From CAYUIS01 sp964444825 (GTDB lineage Bacteria > Chloroflexota > Anaerolineae > B4-G1), in contig CAYUIS010000028.1 of NCBI GenBank assembly GCA_964444825.1, positions 1 to 43,214 on the forward strand: 43,214 bases of DNA. The letters are read 5' to 3'. The notes below the pieces were generated by a model that saw nothing but the letters and a program-made list of their open reading frames with translations, was not told where the DNA came from and did not search any database. Below are positions 23,907-32,599 of the stretch, in pieces. How positions within the stretch are numbered: the stretch's first letter is position 1; each line of letters starts with the position of its first letter. Made by a program: the position numbers and the translations under genes.

Positions 23907-24338
23907 TTACGTCACTAACACCACTTCGGTGTCCGTCGTCTGTCGCACTCTGTCGATGAAGCGGTCCATATCTCCAGGTTCGAACGGGCGCAGTGTTGCT
24001 CCAGTCTGGGGTGCGCCAATAACCAGAATCCCCGCATTCACCTGACGCAGATACTCCTCGACCGTCCGCCAGACTGGTCCGCACATGACAACAGACTGGG
24101 ATTTCACAGCTTGTTTCTCAGCACGAGACTCGGCCATACAGAGAAGAGATCTTCCCAGTCTTGTCAACTCATCACATAATGCCGCCGTTCGCGCCTCATC
24201 CTTGACCTCTGCGAAGCTGGGGTCAGCAACACACAGGAACATCAACTCTGCCCCTGTTTCCTTTGCCAGCGCTATCGCCCGCTCCTGGGTCCTTCGACTG
24301 GCTTGTCCGCCCCGGGTCGTGCACACGATTGGTCGCAT
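23907..24338 (-). CDS. universal stress protein (UspA family)
   Basis: A 143-residue single Usp domain. It starts with the strand RPIVCTTRGG and continues with RAIALAKETGAELMFLCVAD and VEEYLRQVNAGILVIGAPQ. The ATP-binding G-2x-G-9x-G(S/T) pattern is only partly kept (GAPQTGATLRPFEPG), so nucleotide binding is uncertain. It starts 3 nt after the CPA1 antiporter stop. Small Usp proteins next to CPA-type antiporters are common and may regulate them, which is inference here. Confidence 0.82.
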   Translation of the reverse strand: MRPIVCTTRGGQASRRTQERAIALAKETGAELMFLCVADPSFAEVKDEARTAALCDELTRLGRSLLCMAESRAEKQAVKSQSVVMCGPVWRTVEEYLRQVNAGILVIGAPQTGATLRPFEPGDMDRFIDRVRQTTDTEVVLVT

Positions 24339-24341
24339 TGC

Positions 24342-25925
24342 CTAGTCCTCTCCCTGTCCCATCCCACCATCCGAGCCAGCAGCCTGGATCAGATCCAGCG
24401 CCTCCAGCCGAAGCTCGACGTCGGTCTTCAGTTCCCCATGTGTATGCTCCGAGAGCAGGCCCCGTCGCAGCGCATCTCCCAGCGCTCCATATTCTGCCTG
24501 CAGCGCTTCGCGACGCGCCTGCAGCAGCACCTCTCGCTCCAGCTCTGCATACTCGATGAACAACTGGTTCATCTCATCCTCCAACTGGTTCTGAGCCTGG
24601 CGATAGTCTCCTCGCAGGCCATTCCACATCTCGTCGGTCAGGAGCCCCTCACGATGCAAACCCTCCAGTCTGCGTAGACCAGCCTGTGCTGCAAAAAGAC
24701 GCCCTAGACGTTTCTCCCGTTCTATACGATGCCTCGGACGTCTGACCAATCCCAAGCGTTGCAGCAGGAACTGAATCGTCGTACCCTGGACCAGCAGGGA
24801 GAATAGCACCACACCAAAGGTCATAGCCTGAAGCATGTCACGCTCCGGCAACTCTGCGGGCAGGCTGAGCGCCAAAGCCAAGCTGATCGCACCTCGCAAG
24901 CCACCCCAGAACAAAACGTGCCGCCAGTTCCCGGGAAACTGCGGGCGCCGCTTGCCAAAGGCGTTGGCTATGAACGACAGCCCGTAAACGCTCACTCCCC
25001 GACTGACCACCACCGCGCCCACCGCCACCACGATCGGACCAAGATTCTCCCACAGTTGTGGCAAATCCACCGTAAGTCCAATGAGCAAGAATACCAACGA
25101 ATTGGCCAAAAACGCCAAATAGTCCCATAGGTTGAACAGCATGATCTTTGTCGTCGGCGATGCCCTCTCCAGCCATATGTTCCCGCTGAGGAGGCCAGCT
25201 ATCACCACGGCCAGTACGCCGCTGACGTGAAACTGCTCCGCGATCAGATAGGCACCATAGGCCAGCAACGTCGTGATGGTGGTCTCGATCAAACGATCGT
25301 CTACACGGGCCATAAGCTGTGCTGCTAGCCAGCCTAGAGCCAAACCAACAGCCATTCCTCCCACGGCTATCCGGAGGAAATCGATCAAACCATCTACCGG
25401 GCTGAAAACCCCCGTCAGTGTCGCGATCAGTGCAATCTGATAGACGACGATGGCCGTGCCATCGTTGAACAAGCTCTCCCCTTCCATGGCCACCGCCAGG
25501 CGGCGTGGCACACCTAATGCTCTGAAGAGGGCAATTACGGCTACTGGATCGGTGGCGGCGATCAGTGCCCCAAAAACAATCGTGGTCCCTAGCGGTAAAC
25601 CAGCGCCCAGAGCCACAACGCCCCCAACGATAAGCGCGGACAGAACGACCCCAGGCACGGCAAGCACCACGATAGGCACTAGATTGTCTCGCAGCAGACC
25701 AAAGTCCACGTGAAAGGCGGCCTCGAAGATCAGCGGCGGGACGAATATGGCCAGGATCAACTCGGACGTCAGTTCAATGGACAGTGGGCTTCGAATCGAG
25801 ATGAACAATCCCACCAGTACCAGGCTAACCGTGTAGGGCAATCGTACTCGCCGCACGGCGATGGCCACCAGCGTGGCTACTGTCATCAGAAGCGTGATAG
25901 TCTCAGCAGCGAGGATTTCCTCCAT
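24342..25925 (-). CDS. CPA1-family Na+/H+ antiporter (NhaP-like)
   Basis: A 527-residue cation:proton antiporter with 12-13 membrane helices up to about residue 400. The ion-site segment is ALIAATDPVAVIALFRALGV, followed by VAMEGESLFNDGTAIVVYQI, both diagnostic for CPA1. The cytoplasmic tail (about 410-527) is charged and helical and probably regulatory or dimerising. It likely exchanges Na+ or K+ for protons at the cytoplasmic membrane. ATG 25925 begins a unit with the Usp and GH31 genes. A possible promoter with palindromes lies at 26005-26041. Confidence 0.9.
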   Translation of the reverse strand: MEEILAAETITLLMTVATLVAIAVRRVRLPYTVSLVLVGLFISIRSPLSIELTSELILAIFVPPLIFEAAFHVDFGLLRDNLVPIVVLAVPGVVLSALIVGGVVALGAGLPLGTTIVFGALIAATDPVAVIALFRALGVPRRLAVAMEGESLFNDGTAIVVYQIALIATLTGVFSPVDGLIDFLRIAVGGMAVGLALGWLAAQLMARVDDRLIETTITTLLAYGAYLIAEQFHVSGVLAVVIAGLLSGNIWLERASPTTKIMLFNLWDYLAFLANSLVFLLIGLTVDLPQLWENLGPIVVAVGAVVVSRGVSVYGLSFIANAFGKRRPQFPGNWRHVLFWGGLRGAISLALALSLPAELPERDMLQAMTFGVVLFSLLVQGTTIQFLLQRLGLVRRPRHRIEREKRLGRLFAAQAGLRRLEGLHREGLLTDEMWNGLRGDYRQAQNQLEDEMNQLFIEYAELEREVLLQARREALQAEYGALGDALRRGLLSEHTHGELKTDVELRLEALDLIQAAGSDGGMGQGED

Positions 25926-26004
25926 TATGCCTACCTTTCAACGGCGAAATGATATCTCCAGTGCCTGTCAAACCTTGGGCAGGCGAATCGCCTAGACTAT
26001 GTAT

Positions 26005-26041
26005 ATTCTATCTCGTTCTAGCGGCGACGCAACCGCGGTTG
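26005..26041 (-). promoter_or_regulatory. possible antiporter promoter with palindromic operator-like sites
   Basis: On the minus strand TTGCGT (26027-26032), 16 nt and TAGAAT (26005-26010) form a modest promoter. CAACCGCGGTTG (26030-26041) is a perfect 12-bp palindrome overlapping the -35. A second inverted repeat, AGGCG-AAT-CGCCT, lies downstream at 25981-25993. Such placement would suit a repressor, but no regulator is identified. Confidence 0.35.
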
Positions 26042-26107
26042 GAACGCCCGACCGCCTGAACAGGATACTACGCCGAGGTGGTTGACTCAGTCCTGCTCTT
26101 TCGTTGG

Positions 26108-26761
26108 TCACAGCCGCTCTTGGCCTCCTCGGTCGGAGCATAGAGCCTCTCGCCGCCAACGTACAAGGTCCTCAACAGTATCTACATCGTGTTGCTCGGA
26201 TAGGCGCGCCACGACAAGTCCGTGCGTTTCCGCCAACGCCTCGGTCTGTGCCAACACGCGCTCACTACTCCATTCGATCCCCTCGAACAGGGGTGCGCCA
26301 GGCGCCCGCATGCCGATCAGATAATACCCACCGTCGCTGGAAGGGCCAATGACCACCGGTAAGGCGTCCAGGGCATCAAAGGCGGCGCGCACGATCTGGC
26401 TGTTCAGACCAGGGATGTCACTGCCTGTCAGGACCACGGCCTCTGCTCCTGCTGCAAACGCCTGCTCAAACGAGGCCGCCATGCGTCGTCCCAAGTCGCC
26501 CGCGACTTGAGAATGCACCAAGAATTCGGGGAAAGCATCGGAGAAGAACAACACGTCGGCAGGCGAGGCCACCGAGAGCTCGACAGTATCCACCGATATG
26601 CCTGCCAGGTCAGCACGCGACAGATCAAGAAGATAGGCATAGAGCAACCGCGCATAGACCCCGGCTGCTTGTTCGTCCCCGATGCCAGCGCCCAGTCGCG
26701 TCTTGGCATAACCAGGCAACGGGCGCTTGGCGTACACGATGAGATGACGTCTCACGTCCAC
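26108..26761 (-). CDS. TIGR04282/DUF2064-type glycosyltransferase
   Basis: A 217-residue GT-A-like protein of the DUF2064 family. The N-terminal LIVYAKRPLPGYAKTRLGA, VVLTGSDIPGL with the probable metal/nucleotide site, and VIGPSSDGGYYLIGMR are its signatures. The family is named for arsenosugar biosynthesis because it often accompanies ArsM and a radical SAM enzyme, neither of which is in this window. The real sugar acceptor is unknown. Start GTG 26761 has GAGGA at 6 nt. GTG 26755, overlapping the upstream stop, is an alternative. Its start overlaps the end of the TIGR04283-type gene. Confidence 0.85.
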   Translation of the reverse strand: MDVRRHLIVYAKRPLPGYAKTRLGAGIGDEQAAGVYARLLYAYLLDLSRADLAGISVDTVELSVASPADVLFFSDAFPEFLVHSQVAGDLGRRMAASFEQAFAAGAEAVVLTGSDIPGLNSQIVRAAFDALDALPVVIGPSSDGGYYLIGMRAPGAPLFEGIEWSSERVLAQTEALAETHGLVVARLSEQHDVDTVEDLVRWRREALCSDRGGQERL

Positions 26762-27456
26762 AGCGCATCCTCACGACTGGACCGGTAATCCCGCGCGATG
26801 CCCTCCGGCGTCGCACCCAGCCTGAGATAGCGGATTATCGACCACAGGTTCGCCAGCGATTGGCGGATAAAGCCACGCTCCAGAAAGCGGCGGCTCGACG
26901 TGACAACTCGCGGGCTACCGATCTTTACCAATCGCCCCACCTGATGTAGTGCCCGTGACATTTCGACGTCCTCCATCAGTGGGATCTCTGGAAAACCACC
27001 AACTCGCTCGAAGGTGGTACGGGACATGAACTGCACCTGATCGCCATACATTCGCCACCAGGTGGCAGTAAACCGCATCCGATTGCGAATGTGCATCAAC
27101 ATCCCCCGCGCGGGCAGTATCAAGGTTTGAAACGTACCACCACTCACGCCTGGTTGGCTTAATGCCTCTATGATCGCCTTCCGCCAGCCACCAGGCAGCC
27201 GTGAGTCGGCGTGACAAAAGACCAGGACCTCGCCGTGGCAAGCAGCGGCGCCCCGATTCATCTGCCCGGCCCGTCCGCGCGGAGACCGAAGCAGGGTGAT
27301 ATCTGAGGGCACCACATCGGGCGTGCCGTCAGTGCTGCCGCCGTCCACGACGACGATTTCCACCTGAGCGGACGTATAGTCACTTTGGGCGGCAGCAATA
27401 GCCTCCTCGATGTTCTCCACCTCATTCAGAGCTGGGATGATCACAGAGACCAGCAT
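26752..27456 (-). CDS. TIGR04283-type family 2 glycosyltransferase
   Basis: A 234-residue GT2 enzyme. SVIIPALNEVENIEEAIAAA is the nucleotide-sugar binding start, VVVDGGSTDGTPDV follows, and FCHADSRLPGGW carries the DxD-like metal site. FPEIPLMEDVEMSRAL is the ED-type catalytic motif. It is the usual partner of the TIGR04282/DUF2064 protein encoded just downstream. Start ATG 27456 is chosen because the GT2 fold begins there. The longer frame to 27486 lies within the nucleoside hydrolase gene, and even this start overlaps that gene by 16 nt. Confidence 0.85.
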   Translation of the reverse strand: MLVSVIIPALNEVENIEEAIAAAQSDYTSAQVEIVVVDGGSTDGTPDVVPSDITLLRSPRGRAGQMNRGAAACHGEVLVFCHADSRLPGGWRKAIIEALSQPGVSGGTFQTLILPARGMLMHIRNRMRFTATWWRMYGDQVQFMSRTTFERVGGFPEIPLMEDVEMSRALHQVGRLVKIGSPRVVTSSRRFLERGFIRQSLANLWSIIRYLRLGATPEGIARDYRSSREDALWT

Positions 27457-28349
27457 AACACCCGGTCCAACGACGCACGCTTCCAAGCCTCAAAGAGGAT
27501 TTCCTCAAGTCGCCTCACATCCAGAATTCGCGCGGGCATGTTGATACAAGCCCTCTCCCCTTCCTGCGCAAGAACGAGCGTACCTGTCTCCAGGTCCTTC
27601 ACAGTCGAACGCACCCATACAGGATTGACATCAAACAGATCTGGATACGAGATGTAGATCGCTGGCAACAGGTCCCACAGATAGAAAACGGAAATGCCGC
27701 AGTAGACACCAAAAGCCAGCAGCCAATTGCGAACGGTGCGCTGGCCATCGCGCCCCAGAAATCTGATCCGCCTCAGGTCGCTCCAGCCGAAGGATGCCTG
27801 GAGGCAAATGTGCGCGTTCATCAGCGTGACAGGGCAGTTTGCGTTGAGCACAGCAAAAGCTGCCTCTGGATCGGCCGACAGGTTCAGCTCAGGAAGGTCC
27901 CGCCATCCGACGCGCAGTGGATGAAGGCACCCTCCCATACAGACAATCTGTTTGAGGTTGTCAAAAAAGGCGGGATCCAGTTCCGCGGCAGCGTACAGAT
28001 TGCCCAACGGCCCGGTAGCTAGAAGCGTGATCTCGCCAGGATAGGCAACGGCAGTCTCAGCTAGAAAGTGAGCCGCGTCAGTGGGAGACCGGCGTTTTTC
28101 ACCGTGTTCAACTCGTTTGCCTTCACCCCTAGATAGCGGTATGTCGTCACGACCAATGCCCTGCAGCAATTTCCTGGTTTGCGGATACACCTCGTCAATA
28201 GAGCCATTGCCGAAAATGGTGGTGACCCCCAAGAGTTGCACGTCAGGCCGGCCCAGGAGATAGAGCAATGTCAGGCCATCGTCTATCTCCTTGAGGGGCA
28301 ACCCCATAGTGTTGTCGCAGTCGAAGATAACGTGTCCGACCACAGTCAC
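27441..28349 (-). CDS. inosine-uridine-preferring nucleoside hydrolase family protein
   Basis: A 302-residue member of the IUNH family, which cleaves N-ribosidic bonds. The metal-binding N-terminus is FDCDNTMGLPLKEIDDG, a variant of the usual DxDxxxDD with a few extra residues before the Asp pair. Other family blocks are LLGVTTIFGNGSIDEVYPQT, ITLLATGPLGNLYAA and IVCMGGC. The C-terminal half is less typical and the specificity-loop His is not certain. Start GTG 28349, with GTG 28343 as an alternative. It follows the FAD oxidoreductase by 12 nt and overlaps the GT2 gene, so it belongs to the same transcript. Confidence 0.82.
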   Translation of the reverse strand: MTVVGHVIFDCDNTMGLPLKEIDDGLTLLYLLGRPDVQLLGVTTIFGNGSIDEVYPQTRKLLQGIGRDDIPLSRGEGKRVEHGEKRRSPTDAAHFLAETAVAYPGEITLLATGPLGNLYAAAELDPAFFDNLKQIVCMGGCLHPLRVGWRDLPELNLSADPEAAFAVLNANCPVTLMNAHICLQASFGWSDLRRIRFLGRDGQRTVRNWLLAFGVYCGISVFYLWDLLPAIYISYPDLFDVNPVWVRSTVKDLETGTLVLAQEGERACINMPARILDVRRLEEILFEAWKRASLDRVLCWSL

Positions 28350-28361
28350 ATCCAGAGCCAG

Positions 28362-29579
28362 TTAATAGAAGAGATAATCCCAGTCTTGTCCGGTCAGGTC
28401 GTTGAAGGAAAAGTCCGGGCGGGCGATATCAGCGCCGAACTGTATCACCGGCTGGCCAATGGCCTTGAAGAGGGCCATACTCCCGTGCCGCTCATTCAAC
28501 AGCAACGCTCCAGCCAATTTGCCGTCCACCACACGGATCTTGCGGTATCCATCGTCCTCCTGCCAGACATACACCTCGCCCTCATCACCGTGCGGATCAC
28601 CGATGTATGTATAGAGGACGGTATAGATAACGGAGGCGTTGAACAAAGCCTGCTCCGGTAGCGTTGCGTCCTTTCCCGCCATATTACGGCCAGCAGTCTT
28701 GCCCTGGAGAGCGCAATCCAGCCAAATGCGGGTCGTCTGCCAACGGTTGGCGCCCGGCACGCGCGTCTCCGTGCAATCGCCCGCGGCGTATATACCAGGC
28801 AGATTGGTGCGACAATGATCGTCTACCCGGATACCCTTGCCCGCGGCCAATCCCGGCACATCGGGGAAGACAGGCGTGATCCCCACAGCCTGCACAAAGA
28901 TGTCAAAACCCCACGTGCGTCCACTCTCGAGTACGGCCGTCTGCTGCTCCACCCGCGCGACCGTGTCGTTGATAAACAAATCTATACCGTCGGCCCGCAT
29001 ACGTTGCTGCAACCACTCCGACGCCGATGCGTCAAGCAGCGGTTTCGCGAGTGGAGGTGTCCTTTGAACAACGGCGATGTGTGTGAGGCCCATCTTGTGT
29101 AGCGCTCCGGCAAGTTCTAACCCCAAGATACCACCGCCCACGATCAGCGCCCGTCCGCAGCAGCCGAGGCGCTCCTTGATCTCCCGAGCATCGGCCAGGC
29201 TTCGGAAAACCAAGGTCTCCTCCAGTCCCTCGACGGGATAGACGTTAGCCTGAGCGCCGGTAGCGATGAGCAACTTTTCATAGTCAAGCGTATCACCATC
29301 GATCAGGTGTACCTGCTTCGCCTCCGGATCTACATGTGTCACGTGTGCACTCATCTGCATAATCCGCATCTGATCGTAGAACTCGGGCATCCGACCCGGC
29401 AACATCTCGTCGCTCATCTCGCCAGAGATCCACTCCGAGAGCGACGCACGATAATAGTACGGCTCGCCCTCGTCACTTACCATCAGAATACGTCCGGAGG
29501 GGTCAGCGTGCCGAATCTCTTGCGCGGCGGTGATACCCGCCATCCCATTGCCGATGATGAGATACTTGACCTCACTCAT
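28362..29579 (-). CDS. NAD(P)/FAD-dependent oxidoreductase (class I pyridine nucleotide-disulfide type)
   Basis: A 405-residue flavoprotein. YLIIGNGMAGITAAQEIRHA binds FAD, LLIATGAQANVYPV is the conserved mid-domain, GRALIVGGGILGLELAGAL binds NAD(P)H, and GIYAAGDCTE closes the FAD site. It lacks a redox-active CxxxxC, so it fits the NirB-N-terminal/ferredoxin-reductase-like group that passes electrons to an Fe-S partner. The obvious partner is the CCG-type Fe-S protein encoded upstream, whose 3' end overlaps this gene by 8 nt. The electron donor or acceptor pair is inference. Confidence 0.85.
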   Translation of the reverse strand: MSEVKYLIIGNGMAGITAAQEIRHADPSGRILMVSDEGEPYYYRASLSEWISGEMSDEMLPGRMPEFYDQMRIMQMSAHVTHVDPEAKQVHLIDGDTLDYEKLLIATGAQANVYPVEGLEETLVFRSLADAREIKERLGCCGRALIVGGGILGLELAGALHKMGLTHIAVVQRTPPLAKPLLDASASEWLQQRMRADGIDLFINDTVARVEQQTAVLESGRTWGFDIFVQAVGITPVFPDVPGLAAGKGIRVDDHCRTNLPGIYAAGDCTETRVPGANRWQTTRIWLDCALQGKTAGRNMAGKDATLPEQALFNASVIYTVLYTYIGDPHGDEGEVYVWQEDDGYRKIRVVDGKLAGALLLNERHGSMALFKAIGQPVIQFGADIARPDFSFNDLTGQDWDYLFY

Positions 29580-30699
29580 TGCCGACCTCCGCCTCTGGCC
29601 GCGTGGCCTGGTCAGCCGCCACCATCAACTCCCACAATGGTACCCCCGCTTCCTTGAACGCCCCGCTAAATGATTCCCAACAGGTGACGCACTCGACCGC
29701 CATCCCCCCCGCACTCTTCTCCTTGACGACCTCTAGTTTATCCTCGTGCAATCTGTGGTCCAGATCGTGGTTAACGTGAATATTGTAGTAGCCGCAGCAG
29801 ACACACTGCTGGGGCGTCTCAGCAATCTCGACCACGTCCGCCATCAGCGCCAAAAGATCGCGAGCTGGCTGCGGCTTGGCCACCTTCTTTGTGACGTGGC
29901 AAGAATCGTGGATGGCGACGGGATAGTCAAACCTCCGCCAGGTGAGCCGGCCAGCATACTGCAGCAGCCACTCCGGCGTAGTCAGGGGCGTCCATGTCGC
30001 GCCCGTCTTTTTCTTGAGCCGCAGCAGCGCTGCATAGCACTCTGCGCAACCGCTGACGATGATCTCGGGCTGTACCTGGTCGATCAGGGTGCCCAGATGC
30101 ATGAGCATCTGCTGGCCATAGCCCATCTGCCCGGTAAGATACTGAGGCCAACCACAGCAGGAGCGCACACCTGCCAGCACCTCGTAGTCAAGGCCCAAAC
30201 GATCCGCCAGCTTGAGCGTGGCCGAGGGAGCGCCGGAGGGAGAGAAAACGTAACAGCCGAAATAGAAGAGAAGGGGCTTTTGTTCCAGATGGGCCTTGTC
30301 CACGTACTTGCCCAACGGTCCGGCGATGATACGCATCACCACGTCGTACAGCGAGATAAGCCAACCTCGGTCGTGGCGCCCCTTGATGGCATAGTAGCGC
30401 TGCCATTGCTTAGGAATGGCCGGAAGCATCGACTTGAGCAACAGCATCATATGATCCCGGTGGACACCAGCCGGACAGGCCAGCGTGCAGTCCCCACACT
30501 GGATGCACTCCGTCACAAAGGTTTGCACCCGCTCTGTCCAGACGCCGGAGACCATCACTGAATCCAACTCGTTCTGATTGACCTCCAGCCGGTTGACAGG
30601 ACACGCCTCCATGCAGGCATTAGCCCCGATGCAGTTGTCCAGCCCAAACTCGGCCAATCTTCTCAGGCTGTCCTCAAACTCCTCACCGGCCCACCTCAT
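29572..30699 (-). CDS. Fe-S protein with two CCG domains (HdrB/GlpC/LldE-like)
   Basis: A 375-residue protein. The N-terminal ferredoxin region has an atypical first cluster, NCIGANACMEACPV, with three cysteines and a stretched first gap, and a normal second, ECIQCGDCTLACPAG. Two complete CCG domains follow (FGCYVF, SCCGWP, GCAEC; then HDSCH, CVCCGYY, CVTC), as in heterodisulfide reductase HdrB and glycerol-3-phosphate or lactate-oxidising complexes. It probably relays electrons between the FAD protein and a membrane or disulfide partner. Start ATG 30699 overlaps the VTT-protein TGA by 4 nt (ATGA). Confidence 0.85.
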   Translation of the reverse strand: MRWAGEEFEDSLRRLAEFGLDNCIGANACMEACPVNRLEVNQNELDSVMVSGVWTERVQTFVTECIQCGDCTLACPAGVHRDHMMLLLKSMLPAIPKQWQRYYAIKGRHDRGWLISLYDVVMRIIAGPLGKYVDKAHLEQKPLLFYFGCYVFSPSGAPSATLKLADRLGLDYEVLAGVRSCCGWPQYLTGQMGYGQQMLMHLGTLIDQVQPEIIVSGCAECYAALLRLKKKTGATWTPLTTPEWLLQYAGRLTWRRFDYPVAIHDSCHVTKKVAKPQPARDLLALMADVVEIAETPQQCVCCGYYNIHVNHDLDHRLHEDKLEVVKEKSAGGMAVECVTCWESFSGAFKEAGVPLWELMVAADQATRPEAEVGNE

Positions 30700-31508
30700 A
30701 ACACAAACTCCGTTGCAGCTTGCCCCAATGGTTTTCCGCAGGAGAGGCATTTGTCCACATCAGCCGGATTATCGCGTCCACAAGAGAGGCACTTGACGAT
30801 TTCCTTTCCGAGACTCATCTCAACGCTGTCTTCTACTCCCTTACTCCGGCGGCTCCGGATATAGATCGCGACAGCGGGGATCAGAGCGGTCGCGATCTTT
30901 AGCGCGACCGCTGCAAAGAACTGCCACGAGGTGGGATCTGTGGCTGCATCCCCCAGAAACACCAGCGAGAACGAGCCAGGGATTATGCCCAGCATCGTCC
31001 CGGCGATGAAGGTCAGAGGAGAGACCTTGGTCAGTCCTCCCACATAGTTCTGTATCTCCCACGGTAACAACGGGATCAAACGCATCAGCAGCACGAATGT
31101 AAAGCCCTTGCTGCCCTCAGACTGCCGATAGATCTCGTCCAGCTTTTTACCCTTTAGCTTGTTCTCGACCCACTCGCGGCCCAACTTCCGAGCCAGGTAG
31201 AAGGGGATCAAGGCGGACGACGTCGCGACCACCAGGACAAGGAGCGTCCCCCCCACAATCCCAAAGAGCAGTCCCCCCACCGCCGAAATCACCGGCGCCA
31301 GGAAAGGAACCGGTGCACTGATAATATAGATGGCAGCATAGGCAAATGGCGCCCACGGCCCAAACCTGCGGATATAGTGTTCCAGGTTTTCACGATTGAA
31401 TTGGTCGTACATTGAGAAATAGTGCCAGGCCATTGCCGCAAAAGCACCCAGGATGACAACGAGTAGGACAATCTGTATCCACTTATTCTGCTTCGGTTGT
31501 TCGTTCAC
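30696..31508 (-). CDS. TVP38/TMEM64 (VTT/DedA-type) membrane protein with C-terminal zinc ribbon
   Basis: A 270-residue protein. One N-terminal helix (WIQIVLLVVILGAFAAMAW), then the VTT domain: RRFGPWAPFAYAAIYI, FLAPVISAVGGLLFGIVGG, and PLLPWEIQNYVGGLTKVSPL. A final helix near 205-225 is followed by a cytoplasmic tail with two CxxC knuckles (VKCLSCGRDNPADVDKCLSC), which look like a small zinc ribbon. Family members are lipid scramblases or flippase-like. The added zinc ribbon and coupling to Fe-S/FAD genes suggest a specialised role. Start GTG 31508 has AGGGA about 7 nt upstream. Confidence 0.82.
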   Translation of the reverse strand: MNEQPKQNKWIQIVLLVVILGAFAAMAWHYFSMYDQFNRENLEHYIRRFGPWAPFAYAAIYIISAPVPFLAPVISAVGGLLFGIVGGTLLVLVVATSSALIPFYLARKLGREWVENKLKGKKLDEIYRQSEGSKGFTFVLLMRLIPLLPWEIQNYVGGLTKVSPLTFIAGTMLGIIPGSFSLVFLGDAATDPTSWQFFAAVALKIATALIPAVAIYIRSRRSKGVEDSVEMSLGKEIVKCLSCGRDNPADVDKCLSCGKPLGQAATEFVL

Positions 31509-31553
31509 ACTACGTCCCTATCTTTGGTAGTCATAACAGCAAACGGTACGATA

Positions 31554-32591
31554 CTAGGAAAACACCGGCGACGTCATGTACGGATCAAACAGGCTCCAGA
31601 CGAAATCTGGATCCAGATACTCACTCACCTTGAGAAACGTATCCTGGTTTTGAAGCGCATGCTCGCCAGTCTGATAGCTCACCCAGGCCATCGCTGACCA
31701 CGAGATGCCACGCAAACAGTTAAACGGATCACGTAGCTCGACGCGATCCTCAATAGTGTCGCACAAGTGAGCGTCGGAAATGGCAGCACAATAGGCTTTC
31801 AGGAACGTCAATCGGTCCGCCCCCGACAGGCGGTAGTCCGTCTTCCACAGTGTGGTCGTCGGCACGCCGAAATGGGAGATATCCTGCGACGGATCGCCCC
31901 ACAACGGCTTCTCCCAGTCCACCAGGTGTAGCGTGCCCCGCTCCCGATTGGCGATAAAGTTACCCGAATTGACCTCAGTGTTGATGATACACGGCCACGG
32001 ATCGGAGACAAAGTACTCTTCCTTGTGGCGCGCCTCTCTGGCCCAATCAAGTACCTCCCGGAGGTAATCACGCAGCGAGGGATCGGCCAGGTCCGACTCA
32101 AGATAGACTGGCAGCAGGCGCGAGCATTCCTCATAGGTCATACTCAATGGGCACTCCTCACGGATAAGATGATTCTGCTCCGGTGGCACAGGTTGGCTGT
32201 GGACTCGGGCGAACAACTGCGCCGCCGCCTCTAGGTCACGTCGATAGTCCAATGGCTCACCGGGCAAGTACTCCATCAGCAGCACACCATGGGCCAAGTG
32301 TTCACGGCTGTCGTCCACGTAAAACGGACGCGGAGTAACGCCCGTCGTCTCTAGCAACCTTAGCGCACGATACTCATACAGGACCTGGTCATCGCGACCG
32401 ATCTGTGTACCCACGTTGACTCGCAATACCCAGGCAGTGTCACCCTGACCCACCAGGTAGTTCATATTGTACTCGCCCTGCGCTAACGGGGCAACAGTAA
32501 AGCCCACGCCTGAGCACCAGCCGTCGAGGGTACTCAAATCAGCGTGTCTCAGGTAGTTATCTACGTGCGGTAAGCAGTCCTGCAGCTTCAT
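31554..32591 (-). CDS. phosphotransferase-like (APH/choline-kinase fold) protein with altered catalytic motif
   Basis: A 345-residue protein kinase-like small-molecule kinase. The N-lobe includes PLAQGEYNMNYLV and AWVLRVNVGTQIG. The hinge is VLLMEYLPGEPLDY, and the metal site is HLVDWEKPLWGDPSQDISHF. In the catalytic loop, where relatives carry H-x-D-xxxx-N, this protein reads INTEVNSGNFI: Asn204 replaces His, Glu206 replaces the catalytic Asp, and Asn211 is kept. It may be a divergent active kinase or an inactive relative. It begins 9 nt after the zwf stop with GAAGG upstream of ATG 32591, so it is likely co-expressed with G6P dehydrogenase. A sugar substrate is conceivable but unproven. Confidence 0.75.
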   Translation of the reverse strand: MKLQDCLPHVDNYLRHADLSTLDGWCSGVGFTVAPLAQGEYNMNYLVGQGDTAWVLRVNVGTQIGRDDQVLYEYRALRLLETTGVTPRPFYVDDSREHLAHGVLLMEYLPGEPLDYRRDLEAAAQLFARVHSQPVPPEQNHLIREECPLSMTYEECSRLLPVYLESDLADPSLRDYLREVLDWAREARHKEEYFVSDPWPCIINTEVNSGNFIANRERGTLHLVDWEKPLWGDPSQDISHFGVPTTTLWKTDYRLSGADRLTFLKAYCAAISDAHLCDTIEDRVELRDPFNCLRGISWSAMAWVSYQTGEHALQNQDTFLKVSEYLDPDFVWSLFDPYMTSPVFS

Positions 32592-32599
32592 TGTTGCCT

